Shown in pieces: positions 1 through 9,412 of a DNA stretch of 64,000 bases. The stretch comes from Pseudomonadota bacterium (GTDB lineage: Bacteria; Pseudomonadota; Alphaproteobacteria; Caulobacterales; Aquidulcibacteraceae). Below the pieces are notes generated by a model, which saw only the letters and a list, made by a program, of their open reading frames with translations, had not been told where the DNA came from and made no database searches. A program made the position numbers and the translations under genes. The stretch spans positions 124,001-188,000 of the forward strand of contig JAIUOD010000003.1 in NCBI GenBank assembly GCA_020161405.1, read 5' to 3'. How positions within the stretch are numbered: position 1 is the first letter of the stretch; every line of letters starts with the position of its first letter.

Positions 1-1
1 T

Positions 2-634
2 TTTTCGTGCGTTTTTCTTTTATCTTCACCTGTTATGGCTTCAAGAATAATAATTGAAGGCAAAGCAGAAGGCACGCAAATCGACGTATCCTCTAGCTTA
101 AATGCATTTGAAGCATTGGGTAGCGAAAATATTGCGATACGCGATAATGCCATTGCAACAATAATTAGAAATCCCGAACTTTATAATCCAACAGTTTTTT
201 ACAAATTAGCAGAAATATTATTTCTGCAAGGCAAAAAAGATGATGCCATGTTTTGGTTTTATTCAGGACAATTGCGCGCAAGATATGATGCAAATCGATG
301 TGCAGATGAAACGGCACGTTCGGCAGTTTCGGTTTTAAACGAAAATTACGGCCAACAAATTAATAAATATGCTTTCGAAGATTTAGATAAATTTGAAAAG
401 ATAATGACTAAAGTTATCGAATTCGATAAAAATACCAAGCATTTGTACGATCAAAGATGGATAAACCTTCATGGAATGGGCGCAATGATGGATGAATTGG
501 GGGATAAGAAGGCGCAAAGTCGTATTCGAAGCCTGCCAATTGATGAATGGGCCAAAATCTCCGAAAAAACCCGCAATGAATATTTTGAAGGCTTTAAAGA
601 TGCCATGAAGCAAATTCGTGGAGATAAAAAGTAA
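2..634 (+). CDS. Exported protein of unknown function, 5' end outside window
   Basis: I do not recognise this family. An ATG at position 35 would give 199 residues, but the frame stays open to the window edge and the codons before that ATG read SCVFLLSSPVMAS. This looks like the hydrophobic core and cleavage site of a signal peptide (cleavage after VMA), so the real start probably lies upstream of position 1 and the protein is exported. The mature part is mostly helical and charged; around residues 60-80 (from the ATG) a segment reading LAEILFLQGKKDDAMFWFYSG resembles a TPR-like helical hairpin (inference). It ends about 130 nt before gyrA on the same strand. It is called partial because no start can be assigned inside the window. 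Confidence 0.7.
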   Translation, partial: FSCVFLLSSPVMASRIIIEGKAEGTQIDVSSSLNAFEALGSENIAIRDNAIATIIRNPELYNPTVFYKLAEILFLQGKKDDAMFWFYSGQLRARYDANRCADETARSAVSVLNENYGQQINKYAFEDLDKFEKIMTKVIEFDKNTKHLYDQRWINLHGMGAMMDELGDKKAQSRIRSLPIDEWAKISEKTRNEYFEGFKDAMKQIRGDKK

Positions 635-761
635 AAACCGTTTATACCCATATATTTCAGTAAGATATTTTGCGCATTTTTATAAATACTGCTAGGCTGA
701 TTTTTCGATTCTGTGGCGCTTAAAAGCGGTCGTAAATCAACAAATATGATGGGTAAAACAA

Positions 762-3566
762 TTGTCAGAAGATAATAGTGATAACGAACAAACAATTGAA
801 AATGAAAATTTGCCACCAAATGATGGCGGGGGGCGTCCACCAATAGAAGAAGATGGTATCGAGCCGGTTTCTATCGAAGATGAATTAAAATCATCCTATC
901 TTGATTACGCCATGAGTGTGATTGTTTCGCGCGCGCTTCCTGATGCGCGTGACGGCTTGAAACCTGTGCATCGTCGTATTTTGTATGCGATGTATGATGT
1001 TGGCTTCACGCCTGATAAAAAATACGTCAAATCTGCGCAATCTGTTGGCGAAGTAATGGGTAAATATCACCCACATGGTGATAGTGCGATTTATGACGCT
1101 TTGGTTCGTATGGCGCAACCATTTTCAATGTCTTTGCCACTTATTGACGGGCAGGGGAATTTTGGTTCGGTTGATGGCGATCCGCCTGCGGCAATGCGTT
1201 ATACGGAATCAAAACTTGCCAAAACGGCAATTCCTTTACTTGACGAATTGCACGAAAATACCGTTGATTTTGTTGACAATTATGATGGTTCATATTCCGA
1301 ACCATCGGTATTACCTGCAAAATATCCAAACCTTTTAGTGAATGGTGCAGGTGGTATTGCGGTTGGTATGGCAACCAATATCCCGCCACATAATTTGGGC
1401 GAAGTTTGTAATGCCGCACTTTTATTACTTGAACAACCAGAGGCAACAGACCAGGAAATTCTTGAAATAATCCCTGGCCCTGATTTTCCAACTGGTGCAC
1501 AAATTGTTGGGCGTGCTGGCGCGCGTAAAGGCTTGCTTGAAGGTCGTGGTTCGGTTGTTATGCGTGCAAAAACCGATGTTGAAAAAATCCGCGGCGACCG
1601 CGAGGCGATAATTGTTCACGAAATCCCATACCAAGTTAATAAAGCATCGATGATTGAAAAAATCGCCGAATTGGTGCGCGATAAAAGGGTTGAAGGCATT
1701 TCTGCGATACGCGATGAATCTGATCGCCGTGGTATGCGTGTTGTTATCGAAATTAAGCGCGATGCAACTGCTGATGTGGTTTTAAATCAATTATATCGCT
1801 TAACACCGCTTCAAACTTCTTTTGGCGTGAATATGTTGGCATTGGTTGATAGATTGCCAATCCAAATGAATGTTCGCAGCATGTTGCAAGTATTCTTGCG
1901 CTTCCGCGAAACTGTAATCACAAATCGCACACGCTATAGATTGTCTAAAGCGCGCGATAGGGGGCATGATTTGGTTGGTTTGGCGATTGCTGTTGCCAAT
2001 ATTGATGAAGTTGTAAAACTTATTCGCGAGGCGCCCGATCCTGCGGCTGCGCGCCATGCTTTAACTAATCGTGATTGGCCTGCCAAAGATTTGGCTCCAT
2101 TGATTGCGCTTATTGCAGACCCACGTTCTCATCTTAGCGAAAGCAATACGGTTCGCTTGTCAGAGGATCAGGCACGTGCGATTTTGGATTTGCGCTTGCA
2201 ACGTCTAACAGGTTTGGGTCGTGATGAATTATCAAATGAAGTAAATACTTTGGCGGAAAAAATCGCCGATTTATTGGATATTTTACGTTCACGTGCACGC
2301 ATTATTGCAATTATCAAAGAGGATTTAATCCAAATTCGCGATAGTTTTGCCGTTCCACGCCGCAGCCAATTTATAGAGGCTGACCTTGAATTAGGTGATG
2401 AAGATTTCATCGAACGCGAAGAAATGGTGGTTACGCTTTCGCATCAAGGCTATATTAAACGTACCGCCTTAAGCGAATATCGCACCCAAAATCGCGGCGG
2501 TCGTGGTCGCGCGGGTATGAGTACGAAGGATGAAGATTGGGTAGTTGGCCTATTTGCGGCATCAACCCATACGCCAATATTATTCTTCACTGATAAGGGC
2601 TTGGTATATCGTGAAAAAGTTTGGCGCTTGCCACAAGGTGACCCGCGCACTAAAGGCCGCTCAGTTGCCAATATTTTGGCACTTGATAAGGATGAACGTA
2701 TTTCAAGCGTTCTTGCACTCCCTGAGGATGAAAGCACATGGGGCGAATTGGAATTGATGTTCGCCACCAAAAAAGGGACAGTGCGCCGCAATTCATTGAC
2801 AGATTTCCAACGTATTTCACGCGGCGGAAAAATTGCGATGAAATTACAAGAGGATGAAGACCAAATCATAAATGTTGCGATTTGTTCGCCTTCTGATGAT
2901 GTTCTTTTGACAACTAAAATGGGGCAATGTATCCGCTTTAGTGCAACAGATGTTCGCGTCTTTAAAGGGCGTGATTCAACTGGGGTTCGTGGTATAAATC
3001 TTGCCAATGGCGATGAAGTTATTTCAATGTCTATCCTTAAAGGTGTTGAAGCTGATTCAAGTGAACGTAATGCCTATATCAAACGCTCACGTGCGGAACG
3101 TGGTGAAGAAGCATCAGATGAAGTTGAAACAATCGAAACTGACGAAACTGCAAATGTAATTGGTGCATTATCTGATGAAAGATATGCCCAATTAAAAGCC
3201 AGTGAGCAATTCATTCTTGCGGTTACGGATGATGGTTTTGGTAAACGCTCTTCTTCATTTGAATATCGCCTAACTGGTCGTGGCGGAAAAGGTATTGTGG
3301 CGCATAAATTAGTTCGTAAAGGTACTTCTTTGGTTGCTGCATTTGCGGTTGAGGATAGTGATGATTTAATGATGGTTACTGATGGCGGTCAATTAATTAG
3401 AACCCAAGTTAGTCAAATCGGAATTAAAGGCCGTGCAACACAAGGTGTGAAACTTATCCGCGTTGGCGATGACGAAAAAGTCGTTTCCGTAGAGCGTTTA
3501 AGCGAAACTGGTGATGATGAGGCGGCTGAAGTAGTTCAGGAAACTAACCAAAATTCGGATGTTTAA
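762..3566 (+). CDS. gyrA: DNA gyrase subunit A
   Basis: This is the breakage-reunion subunit of DNA gyrase, which with GyrB introduces negative supercoils in the cytoplasm. The 934-residue product begins with a TTG codon; an in-frame stop at 747-749 excludes a longer form, and the conserved block [17 protein letters not shown] starts near residue 37. The catalytic Tyr lies in AAMRYTE at about residue 147. The quinolone-determining region GDSAIYD (about 106-112) keeps Ser and Asp at the E. coli 83 and 87 positions, the susceptible-type residues. The C-terminal beta-pinwheel carries a GyrA-box-like QNRGGRG at about residue 576 instead of QRRGGKG, and an acidic insertion ([15 protein letters not shown]) near residue 785. 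The GyrA box separates it from ParC, which is also in this window. Confidence 0.97.
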   Translation: MSEDNSDNEQTIENENLPPNDGGGRPPIEEDGIEPVSIEDELKSSYLDYAMSVIVSRALPDARDGLKPVHRRILYAMYDVGFTPDKKYVKSAQSVGEVMGKYHPHGDSAIYDALVRMAQPFSMSLPLIDGQGNFGSVDGDPPAAMRYTESKLAKTAIPLLDELHENTVDFVDNYDGSYSEPSVLPAKYPNLLVNGAGGIAVGMATNIPPHNLGEVCNAALLLLEQPEATDQEILEIIPGPDFPTGAQIVGRAGARKGLLEGRGSVVMRAKTDVEKIRGDREAIIVHEIPYQVNKASMIEKIAELVRDKRVEGISAIRDESDRRGMRVVIEIKRDATADVVLNQLYRLTPLQTSFGVNMLALVDRLPIQMNVRSMLQVFLRFRETVITNRTRYRLSKARDRGHDLVGLAIAVANIDEVVKLIREAPDPAAARHALTNRDWPAKDLAPLIALIADPRSHLSESNTVRLSEDQARAILDLRLQRLTGLGRDELSNEVNTLAEKIADLLDILRSRARIIAIIKEDLIQIRDSFAVPRRSQFIEADLELGDEDFIEREEMVVTLSHQGYIKRTALSEYRTQNRGGRGRAGMSTKDEDWVVGLFAASTHTPILFFTDKGLVYREKVWRLPQGDPRTKGRSVANILALDKDERISSVLALPEDESTWGELELMFATKKGTVRRNSLTDFQRISRGGKIAMKLQEDEDQIINVAICSPSDDVLLTTKMGQCIRFSATDVRVFKGRDSTGVRGINLANGDEVISMSILKGVEADSSERNAYIKRSRAERGEEASDEVETIETDETANVIGALSDERYAQLKASEQFILAVTDDGFGKRSSSFEYRLTGRGGKGIVAHKLVRKGTSLVAAFAVEDSDDLMMVTDGGQLIRTQVSQIGIKGRATQGVKLIRVGDDEKVVSVERLSETGDDEAAEVVQETNQNSDV

Positions 3567-3668
3567 TATTTTTGCACTGCAACAATGAAAAAATGCGTGT
3601 CATAAGCTCTTTATTGCTTTATTCTTGTAAAAAAGACCAAAAGCTTTGCTAACAGGGGAGTAAAAGCA

Positions 3669-4178
3669 ATGCAGACGACACATGAACCAAGAATTGGCCT
3701 GTATCCGGGGACTTTTGACCCTATTACTTTTGGCCATTTAGACATCATTAGGCGTGCCGTAAAATTATTTGATGTCTTAATCGTTGGTGTTGCAGTGTTT
3801 TCTGGCAAGAATCCAATGTTCACGCTTGAAGAGCGTGTTAAAATGGTTGAGGCAGAGGTTGCAAAAATAAACACAAAAACAATAATCAAAGCCGTACCAA
3901 TGGATGGTCTTTTGATGCATTTTGCAGAAGAAAATAATGCAAATTGTATTGTTCGTGGTCTGCGCGCGGTTTCTGACTTTGAATATGAATTCCAAATGGT
4001 TGGTATGAACCAACGTTTAAATTCGGAAATTGAAACTGTGTTTTTTATGGCTGCACCGCAATATCAGGCAATCGCTTCGCGTTTAGTGAAAGAAATTGCG
4101 ATGTTAAATGGTGAAGTATCAATGTTTGTGCCAGAGGGCGTAAAAACTGCTTTAGTGGAGAAAATAAGTGGTAAATAA
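3669..4178 (+). CDS. coaD: Phosphopantetheine adenylyltransferase
   Basis: CoaD transfers AMP from ATP to 4'-phosphopantetheine, the penultimate step of coenzyme A synthesis, in the cytoplasm. The 169-residue protein has the usual family length. The nucleotidyltransferase motif GTFDPITFGH spans residues 14-23 and includes the TxGH-type signature; VRGLRAVSDFEYEFQM in the middle is the other hallmark block. The ATG at 3669 is preceded by a purine-rich AGGGGAG. Its stop codon overlaps the start of the downstream cyclophilin by 11 nt, so the two are translationally close. The gyrA-coaD-cyclophilin order is a known alphaproteobacterial arrangement. Confidence 0.96.
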   Translation: MQTTHEPRIGLYPGTFDPITFGHLDIIRRAVKLFDVLIVGVAVFSGKNPMFTLEERVKMVEAEVAKINTKTIIKAVPMDGLLMHFAEENNANCIVRGLRAVSDFEYEFQMVGMNQRLNSEIETVFFMAAPQYQAIASRLVKEIAMLNGEVSMFVPEGVKTALVEKISGK

Positions 4179-5130
4179 AGGTTTGCTTTCAAAGGTTTTA
4201 AGTGGTGTATTGATTGGTGTTTGCGGTTTTTCACTTGCGCCAAATATCGTAAATGCCAAACCTGCAAAAGGTGAAAAAACTTTAGATTATCACAAAATAA
4301 AAGCCGAAACGGTGGTTGCGAAACCAAAAGCTACGGTGGTAAAACCTGCAAGTTTGAAAGATTATGTGCAAATTCCGCCAAATGAATTAATGGTCGTTGA
4401 TACTACCAAGGGGCGCATAATTGTTGCACTTGCGCCCAAAATTGCCCCTATTCATGTTAAAAGAATAACCGAACTTACACGTGAAAAATTTTATAATGGA
4501 ATTGTTTTTCACCGTGTAATTGATGGCTTTATGGATCAAACTGGTGATCCAACTGGAACTGGTACTGGTGGTTCATCAAAACCTGATATTAAAGGCGAAT
4601 TCGAATTTAGAAGAAGCGGCGAAATGCCATTTGTAAAAGGCAAAGATGAAGGCGCTAATCAATTTGGTTGGATTGGCCTTATGCCAATTACAACACAGCA
4701 AGATGCTGTTATGGATGTAACATCGGATGGCAAAACCAAAGCATGGATTAATCATTGCCCAGGCATTACATCTATGGCCCGTTCTGAGGATCCAAATTCA
4801 GCAAATTCGCAATTTTTCTTTATGCGCGATAAATCTTCACAATTGGATAGAAAATATTCGGCATGGGGATATGTAGTTTCTGGGCTTGAAGTTGTTAAAA
4901 GTATCAAATTGGTAAACCCTGAAAAATCGCCCCCAAATGCACCTGGCCTTGATAAAATGCTTAAGGTTACAATGATGGATGATTTACCGGCAAAAGATCA
5001 GGTTAAAGTTTTTTATGCCCAAAGTGGTACGGAAACTTTTAACAAAGGTCTTGCCGCTGCTATGGATAAAAAGGGTGCAATTTTTGGTGTTTGCGACTTT
5101 GTTCCTGATGTGCAAATAATTACCAACTAA
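4168..5130 (+). CDS. Periplasmic cyclophilin-type peptidyl-prolyl isomerase
   Basis: This 320-residue protein has a signal peptide (GLLSKVLSGVLIGVCGFSL..., likely cut after NIVNA near residue 30), so it should fold proteins in the periplasm by cis-trans isomerisation of Xaa-Pro bonds. The cyclophilin core starts near residue 75; FHRVIDGFMDQTGDPTGTG carries the catalytic Arg, and NSANSQFFFM is the second conserved block. Between them is a long insertion (about 45 residues, ending in the CPGITSMAR segment) that the cytoplasmic cyclophilin at 5910 lacks. The start is GTG, overlapping the end of coaD by 11 nt. A tail of about 60 residues follows the cyclophilin fold. Confidence 0.92.
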   Translation: MVNKGLLSKVLSGVLIGVCGFSLAPNIVNAKPAKGEKTLDYHKIKAETVVAKPKATVVKPASLKDYVQIPPNELMVVDTTKGRIIVALAPKIAPIHVKRITELTREKFYNGIVFHRVIDGFMDQTGDPTGTGTGGSSKPDIKGEFEFRRSGEMPFVKGKDEGANQFGWIGLMPITTQQDAVMDVTSDGKTKAWINHCPGITSMARSEDPNSANSQFFFMRDKSSQLDRKYSAWGYVVSGLEVVKSIKLVNPEKSPPNAPGLDKMLKVTMMDDLPAKDQVKVFYAQSGTETFNKGLAAAMDKKGAIFGVCDFVPDVQIITN

Positions 5131-5167
5131 TTTTATCAAGATTTTACATTAAATAACCAGATTTGCA

Positions 5168-5196
5168 TTGAAAAATTGCTTTCACTGCCCTATTTA
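5168..5196 (+). promoter_or_regulatory. Candidate sigma70 promoter of sodB
   Basis: TTGAAA at 5168-5173 and TATTTA at 5191-5196 are separated by 17 nt. The -35 is good and the -10 only partial, so this is a plausible but unproven promoter, about 35 nt ahead of the sodB start. Confidence 0.35.
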
Positions 5197-5230
5197 AACA
5201 TGGAATAATTAATCATAGATTGGATTGAAA

Positions 5231-5842
5231 ATGGCTTTTGAATTACCTGCTTTGCCTTATGCTAATGACGCTTTAGAACCGCATTATTCAGCGCAAACTT
5301 TTAGCTTTCACCATGCTAAACACCATAATGCATATGTTGTAAACCTAAATAACCTTATCAAAGATACTGAATTTGAAGGCAAAACTTTGGTTGAAATTAT
5401 CAAAGCATCTGCAGGAAAAAATGCGGGTGTTTTCAATAATTCGGCGCAAGTTTGGAACCATACATTCTTTTGGCATTCAATGAAGCCAAATGGTGGCGGT
5501 GCGCCAACTGGTGCGATTGCTGATAAAATCATTGCTGATTTCGGTTCTTATGATGCATTTGCCGATGCTTTCAAACAAGCTGGCGCAACCCAATTTGGTT
5601 CTGGCTGGGCGTGGCTTGTGGTTGGCGCTGATGGCAAATTGAAAGTAACAAAAACTGCAAATGCTGAAACCCCAATTACTGGCGAAGATAAACCATTGAT
5701 TTGTGTGGATGTTTGGGAACATGCTTATTATCTTGATTACCAAAATCTTCGCCCTAAATTCTTGGAAACCTTCCTTTCAAATCTTGTAAATTGGGATTTT
5801 GCCAATGCAAATTTGGCTGGCGCTGAATTTAGCGGTCTTTAA
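5231..5842 (+). CDS. sodB: Superoxide dismutase, Fe type
   Basis: This enzyme dismutates superoxide to oxygen and hydrogen peroxide. The ATG at 5231 (MAFELPALPYA) is preferred over an upstream TTG at 5225 because it matches the usual N-terminus and gives the family length (203 residues). Metal ligands are visible as the His of FSFHHAKHH near residue 27, the His of WNHTFFW, and Asp and His of DVWEHAYY. The Gln in AQVWNHTF is the residue expected in Fe-SOD rather than Mn-SOD, so iron is inferred. There is no signal peptide, so it is cytoplasmic. A strong terminator follows, so it is probably a single-gene unit. Confidence 0.96.
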   Translation: MAFELPALPYANDALEPHYSAQTFSFHHAKHHNAYVVNLNNLIKDTEFEGKTLVEIIKASAGKNAGVFNNSAQVWNHTFFWHSMKPNGGGAPTGAIADKIIADFGSYDAFADAFKQAGATQFGSGWAWLVVGADGKLKVTKTANAETPITGEDKPLICVDVWEHAYYLDYQNLRPKFLETFLSNLVNWDFANANLAGAEFSGL

Positions 5843-5865
5843 TTCTTGCATAAATAAATAGTAAT

Positions 5866-5902
5866 GCGCCGCTTATTATGTTAAGCGGCGCAAAATTTTT
5901 TT
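5866..5902 (+). terminator. Rho-independent terminator after sodB
   Basis: A perfect 10-bp GC-rich stem (GCGCCGCTTA at 5866-5875, TAAGCGGCGC at 5882-5891) with a 6-nt loop is followed by AAAA and a run of seven T. It sits 23 nt after the sodB stop and just before the next gene. Confidence 0.85.
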
Positions 5903-5909
5903 AAAGGTT

Positions 5910-6368
5910 ATGAAAATGTCTGAAGGCAACACATTAGTATTAGAATTATCAACTGGCACAGTTACAATTCAATTGCGCCCTGATTTAGCGCCAAACCACG
6001 TTGAGCGTATCAAAGAATTAGCTTCAGAAGGCTTTTATGACGGTATTATTTTCCACCGTATTATTGATGGCTTCATGGCGCAAGCGGGTTGCCCTAAGGG
6101 CACTGGAACTGGTGGTTCTTCAAAACCTGATTTGAAAGCTGAATTTAATAATGAGCCGCACGTTCGTGGCGTTTGTTCAATGGCGCGCACAAATCAACCG
6201 CACACTGCAAATTCGCAATTCTTCATCTGTCTTGATGATGCAACTTTCCTTGACCGCCAATATACAGTTTGGGGTGTTGTTACAGATGGTATGGAAGCGG
6301 TTGACGCCCTTCCAAAAGGTGAGCCACCACGTAACCCTGGTAAAATTGTGAGCGCAAAAATCGTTTAA
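5910..6368 (+). CDS. Cytoplasmic cyclophilin-type peptidyl-prolyl isomerase
   Basis: A compact 152-residue cyclophilin with no signal peptide, so it acts in the cytoplasm. The core carries FHRIIDGFMAQAG with the catalytic Arg, GTGTGGSSKPD, and the NSQFFICLDD block. It lacks the long insertion of the periplasmic paralogue encoded at 4168. An alternative ATG two codons downstream (5916) would give MSEGNTL, and the sequence does not decide between them. queA begins 5 nt after its stop, so cyclophilin-queA-tgt is likely one transcript. Confidence 0.94.
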   Translation: MKMSEGNTLVLELSTGTVTIQLRPDLAPNHVERIKELASEGFYDGIIFHRIIDGFMAQAGCPKGTGTGGSSKPDLKAEFNNEPHVRGVCSMARTNQPHTANSQFFICLDDATFLDRQYTVWGVVTDGMEAVDALPKGEPPRNPGKIVSAKIV

Positions 6369-6373
6369 GGCGA

Positions 6374-7438
6374 ATGAAACTATCTGATTTCGATTTTGAG
6401 CTACCTGAAGAATTAATCGCGCTTAGGCCCGCAAGCCAGCGCGATTTTTCGCGTTTATTAATTGCAAATCCAAATGATAATTCTTTACAAGATTTGCAAT
6501 TTTTTGATTTACCAAAATTGCTTAAAAAAGGTGATGTTTTGGTTTTTAATAATTCCAAAACAATTCGCGCCCAATTAAATGCTATTCGTAAAAAGCGTGA
6601 TGAAAATTCACCTGATGTTACAATAAATATAAACCTTCATAAATTTAAAAACCAAAATTCTTGGTATGCGTTTATAAAGCCTGCAAAGCGTGTGAATATT
6701 GGCGACATTCTTTATTTCAATAATAATCTTGAAGCCAAGGTTTTGGAGAAAAATGATGGGGAAATTTTGCTTGAATTTAATTCATATGGCGATGAATTAA
6801 TAAAAGAAATTGACGCCCAAGGGCAAATGCCAATTCCCCCCTATATTGGCCAAAAACGTAAAGTGGACGATAAAGATAATCAAGATTATCAAACAATTTA
6901 TGCCAAAGATGAAGGGTCGGTTGCAACCCCAACAGCAGGGCTTCATTTTACAGAATCAATTTTCAATGAATTGGAAAAAATCGGTGTTGAAACCTGTTTT
7001 GTAACGCTTCATGTTGGTGCGGGAACATTTTTACCTGTAAAAACAGATGAAATAATTGAGCATAAAATGCATTCTGAATATTTCGAAATCCCACATGAGG
7101 TCGCCCAAATTATCAATAAAGCAAAAGGTGAGGGGCGGCGTATAATTTGCGTAGGCACAACTTCATTGCGAACTTTAGAATCATCAATTGATGAAAATGG
7201 AAAAATCATCGCGCAGAATAAAGAAACTGATATTTTCCTTTATCCTGGAAAAAAAATAAAAAGTGCCGATGGTTTGATTTCTAACTTTCATTTACCAAAA
7301 TCAACGCTTTTAATGTTGTTAGGCGCATTTTGCGGTCAAGAATTTGTGTCAAAAGCATATAGGCACGCAATAGAACAAAAATACCGCTTTTTCTCTTATG
7401 GTGATTGCGGTTTGTGGTGGAAAAATAATGAATTTTGA
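6374..7438 (+). CDS. queA: S-adenosylmethionine:tRNA ribosyltransferase-isomerase
   Basis: QueA transfers and isomerises the ribosyl group of S-adenosylmethionine onto preQ1 in tRNA, giving epoxyqueuosine. The 354-residue product has the family start MKLSDFDFELPEELIA, the block TAGLHFTESIF and the motif LHVGAGTFLPV. Family length is normal. It follows the cyclophilin gene by 5 nt and its end overlaps tgt by 11 nt. The pairing matches pathway order, since Tgt inserts the preQ1 base that QueA then modifies. No preQ1 synthesis gene (queC, queD, queE, queF) is in the window. Confidence 0.97.
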   Translation: MKLSDFDFELPEELIALRPASQRDFSRLLIANPNDNSLQDLQFFDLPKLLKKGDVLVFNNSKTIRAQLNAIRKKRDENSPDVTININLHKFKNQNSWYAFIKPAKRVNIGDILYFNNNLEAKVLEKNDGEILLEFNSYGDELIKEIDAQGQMPIPPYIGQKRKVDDKDNQDYQTIYAKDEGSVATPTAGLHFTESIFNELEKIGVETCFVTLHVGAGTFLPVKTDEIIEHKMHSEYFEIPHEVAQIINKAKGEGRRIICVGTTSLRTLESSIDENGKIIAQNKETDIFLYPGKKIKSADGLISNFHLPKSTLLMLLGAFCGQEFVSKAYRHAIEQKYRFFSYGDCGLWWKNNEF

Positions 7439-8540
7439 ATTTGAAATTAAAGCAAAAGATGGCAAAGCACGCCTTGGTGTGTTGAAAACACCGCGCGGGG
7501 AAATAAGGACACCTGCCTTTATGCCTGTTGGAACTGCTGCTACGGTTAAATCACTTACTGTGCCGCAGGTTAAAGCGACGGGTGCGGATATTATCCTTGC
7601 AAATACATACCATCTTATGCTTCGCCCAACCGGTGAGCGCCTAAAACGCCTTGGCGGGGTTCATGAATTTATGCGCTGGGATAAGCCAATTCTTACTGAT
7701 TCTGGTGGTTTTCAGGTTTGGTCATTATCATCACTTCGCAAAATGACAGAAGAAGGTGTTACCTTTGCAAGTCATATTGATGGTTCGCGCCATTTGCTCA
7801 CACCTGAAATTTGCATGGAATTACAGGCTGATCAAATTCAATCTGATATTATTATGCAGCTTGATGAATGCACCAAATTTGGCGCCAATGAGAATCAGGC
7901 ACGCGAATCGATGGAATTATCTTTGCGCTGGGCAAAGCGCTGCAAAACTGCATTTGGTAATCGTAAATCACAGGCATTATTCGGCATTGTTCAAGGTTCA
8001 GTTTTTGCTAACTTGCGTGAACAAAGTGCCAAATCACTTGTTGATATGGGGTGTGATGGTTATGCTATCGGTGGCCTTGCGGTTGGTGAGGGGCATGAAT
8101 TAATGTGTCAGACAATTGATGTAACCATTCCGCATCTTCCTGAAACGCATCCGCGCTATTTAATGGGTGTTGGCAAGCCAATTGATATTTTAGAATCGGT
8201 TTTACGTGGCGTTGACATGTTTGATTGTGTTTTGCCAACACGCGCAGGCCGCCATGGTCAAGCATGGACATGGGACGGGCCAATAAATATCAAAAATGCA
8301 AAATTTATTGAGGATTTAACGCCTTTAGAATCATCAATTGATTGCGAAGCATCAAATAATTATTCCAAAGCCTATCTTAATCACTTGTTCAAATGCAATG
8401 AAATTTTGGGTCAGGTTCTTTTGAGTTGGCATAATATCGCATTTTACCAAGACATGATGTCAAAGATTCGTGCACACATTGGCAATGGAAGTCTAAACGA
8501 ATTCGCCAATGAAATGCGCGCTAGATGGGCGAAAAATTAA
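7428..8540 (+). CDS. tgt: tRNA-guanine transglycosylase with degenerate zinc site
   Basis: Tgt exchanges guanine-34 of GUN anticodons for preQ1 in queuosine synthesis. The ATG at 7428 (MNFEFEIKAKDGKARLG) is preferred over one at 7398 inside queA because it matches the family N-terminus; it gives 370 residues. The catalytic Asp motif LTDSGGFQV and the second active-site block DCVLPTRAGR are intact. The C-terminal zinc site is not: the E. coli pattern C-x-C-x-x-C followed by His reads I-D-C-E-A-S here, so two of three Cys are Ile and Ser, while the His (SWHNIAFYQ) remains. The flanking residues align without gaps (PLESSIDCEASNNYSKAYL). The reading frame is otherwise clean, so I call it a gene, not a pseudogene; activity is uncertain. 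Confidence 0.93.
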   Translation: MNFEFEIKAKDGKARLGVLKTPRGEIRTPAFMPVGTAATVKSLTVPQVKATGADIILANTYHLMLRPTGERLKRLGGVHEFMRWDKPILTDSGGFQVWSLSSLRKMTEEGVTFASHIDGSRHLLTPEICMELQADQIQSDIIMQLDECTKFGANENQARESMELSLRWAKRCKTAFGNRKSQALFGIVQGSVFANLREQSAKSLVDMGCDGYAIGGLAVGEGHELMCQTIDVTIPHLPETHPRYLMGVGKPIDILESVLRGVDMFDCVLPTRAGRHGQAWTWDGPINIKNAKFIEDLTPLESSIDCEASNNYSKAYLNHLFKCNEILGQVLLSWHNIAFYQDMMSKIRAHIGNGSLNEFANEMRARWAKN

Positions 8541-9058
8541 AGCTGACACTTCTTGCCAATAGCAAGACCATGTAAGAAGCCACGGCGTATTTTGCCAAGG
8601 TTTGTTGCCTTATTAAGCTCATTATCTGCTTTTTCGGCGCCCGTAAGTTTTCTTACTAATGAGCGCGCGGGAATGATTCCTTTTGCAGCAGATTTAACGG
8701 CATCACTTGCGGCTGCAGAAGCGAATTCACCACTTTTTTGTGCCATGCTTCTGTCGTCAAAATTTGAACTTTTCATTTCGTCAGGGCCAAGAACCGCGTC
8801 AAGCTGGCTGATTTGGTATGAAATAAATGCGCAATCATAGCCTTCTGTATAAGCGTATGGGTTGGTAATTTGCGCAAGGGCAGGTGGAACACCTTTTTTA
8901 ACAAGGCCAATGTCTGACAAAGGCTCATCCATAATATTATCTTTGTTTTTGTTTGATGATGCACAAGAAGCAAACACAAGGCATAAAGCGCTAGATAGCA
9001 ATAAAGTAACAGGTTTTTGAACTTTGGCCTTATAATTAAAAGCAATTTTCGCGTTCAT
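8537..9058 (-). CDS. Predicted lipoprotein of unknown function
   Basis: I do not recognise the family. The 173-residue product has a basic N-terminus, a hydrophobic stretch (PVTLLLSSALCLVFAS) and a lipobox-like FASC with Cys at residue 32, so it is probably lipid-anchored; Phe at the -3 position is less usual than Leu. The mature part has an Ala/Ser-rich helix (FASAAASDAVKSAAKG) in the middle and a C-terminal GFLHGLAIGKKCQL. A good ribosome site (AAGGA) precedes the ATG at 9058. It converges on tgt, with the last four bases shared. Confidence 0.75.
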   Translation of the reverse strand: MNAKIAFNYKAKVQKPVTLLLSSALCLVFASCASSNKNKDNIMDEPLSDIGLVKKGVPPALAQITNPYAYTEGYDCAFISYQISQLDAVLGPDEMKSSNFDDRSMAQKSGEFASAAASDAVKSAAKGIIPARSLVRKLTGAEKADNELNKATNLGKIRRGFLHGLAIGKKCQL

Positions 9059-9337
9059 TAGTTTTCCTTATCATAATTTATGCATAATTTTTCCGTGAAA
9101 AATTTAATTTAACAACGTGGCTAAAAAATGTCTGCATTGAAATTTTGTATCATTGCAAGTTTTCTATAGCGGAATGTTTGTCATTAAAAGCCATTTTGGG
9201 CGTAATTTAACTAAAAAAAGTGTTCTTATCTGAATTAATTTATAAAAAAGCAGGAATTTGTGCTGTTTTGGAATTGACCTTTGCGAAACAATCGCTAAAT
9301 CGCACTCCTCACTTATGCAAACTTTGCGAATGTGAAT

Positions 9338-9412
9338 GGGCCGGTAGCTCAGAGGTAGAGCACCCGACTTTTAATCGAGTGGCCGTGGGTTCGATCCCCA
9401 CCCGGCCCACCA
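9338..9412 (+). tRNA. tRNA-Lys (anticodon TTT)
   Basis: A full cloverleaf can be drawn: acceptor GGGCCGG (9338-9344) with CCGGCCC (9402-9408), D-stem GCTC/GAGC, anticodon loop CTTTTAA (9368-9374) with TTT at 34-36, and T-arm GTGGG-TTCGATC-CCCAC. The discriminator is A and the CCA end is encoded (9410-9412). The anticodon stem CCCGA/TCGAG has one C-A mismatch. No neighbouring gene is co-oriented closely enough to suggest an operon. Confidence 0.95.

Noticed and set aside
2450..3007. 185-codon open frame on the minus strand inside gyrA
   Set aside because: It is antisense to the conserved GyrA C-terminal domain, has an Arg/Ser-rich composition typical of reversed codons and no ribosome site.
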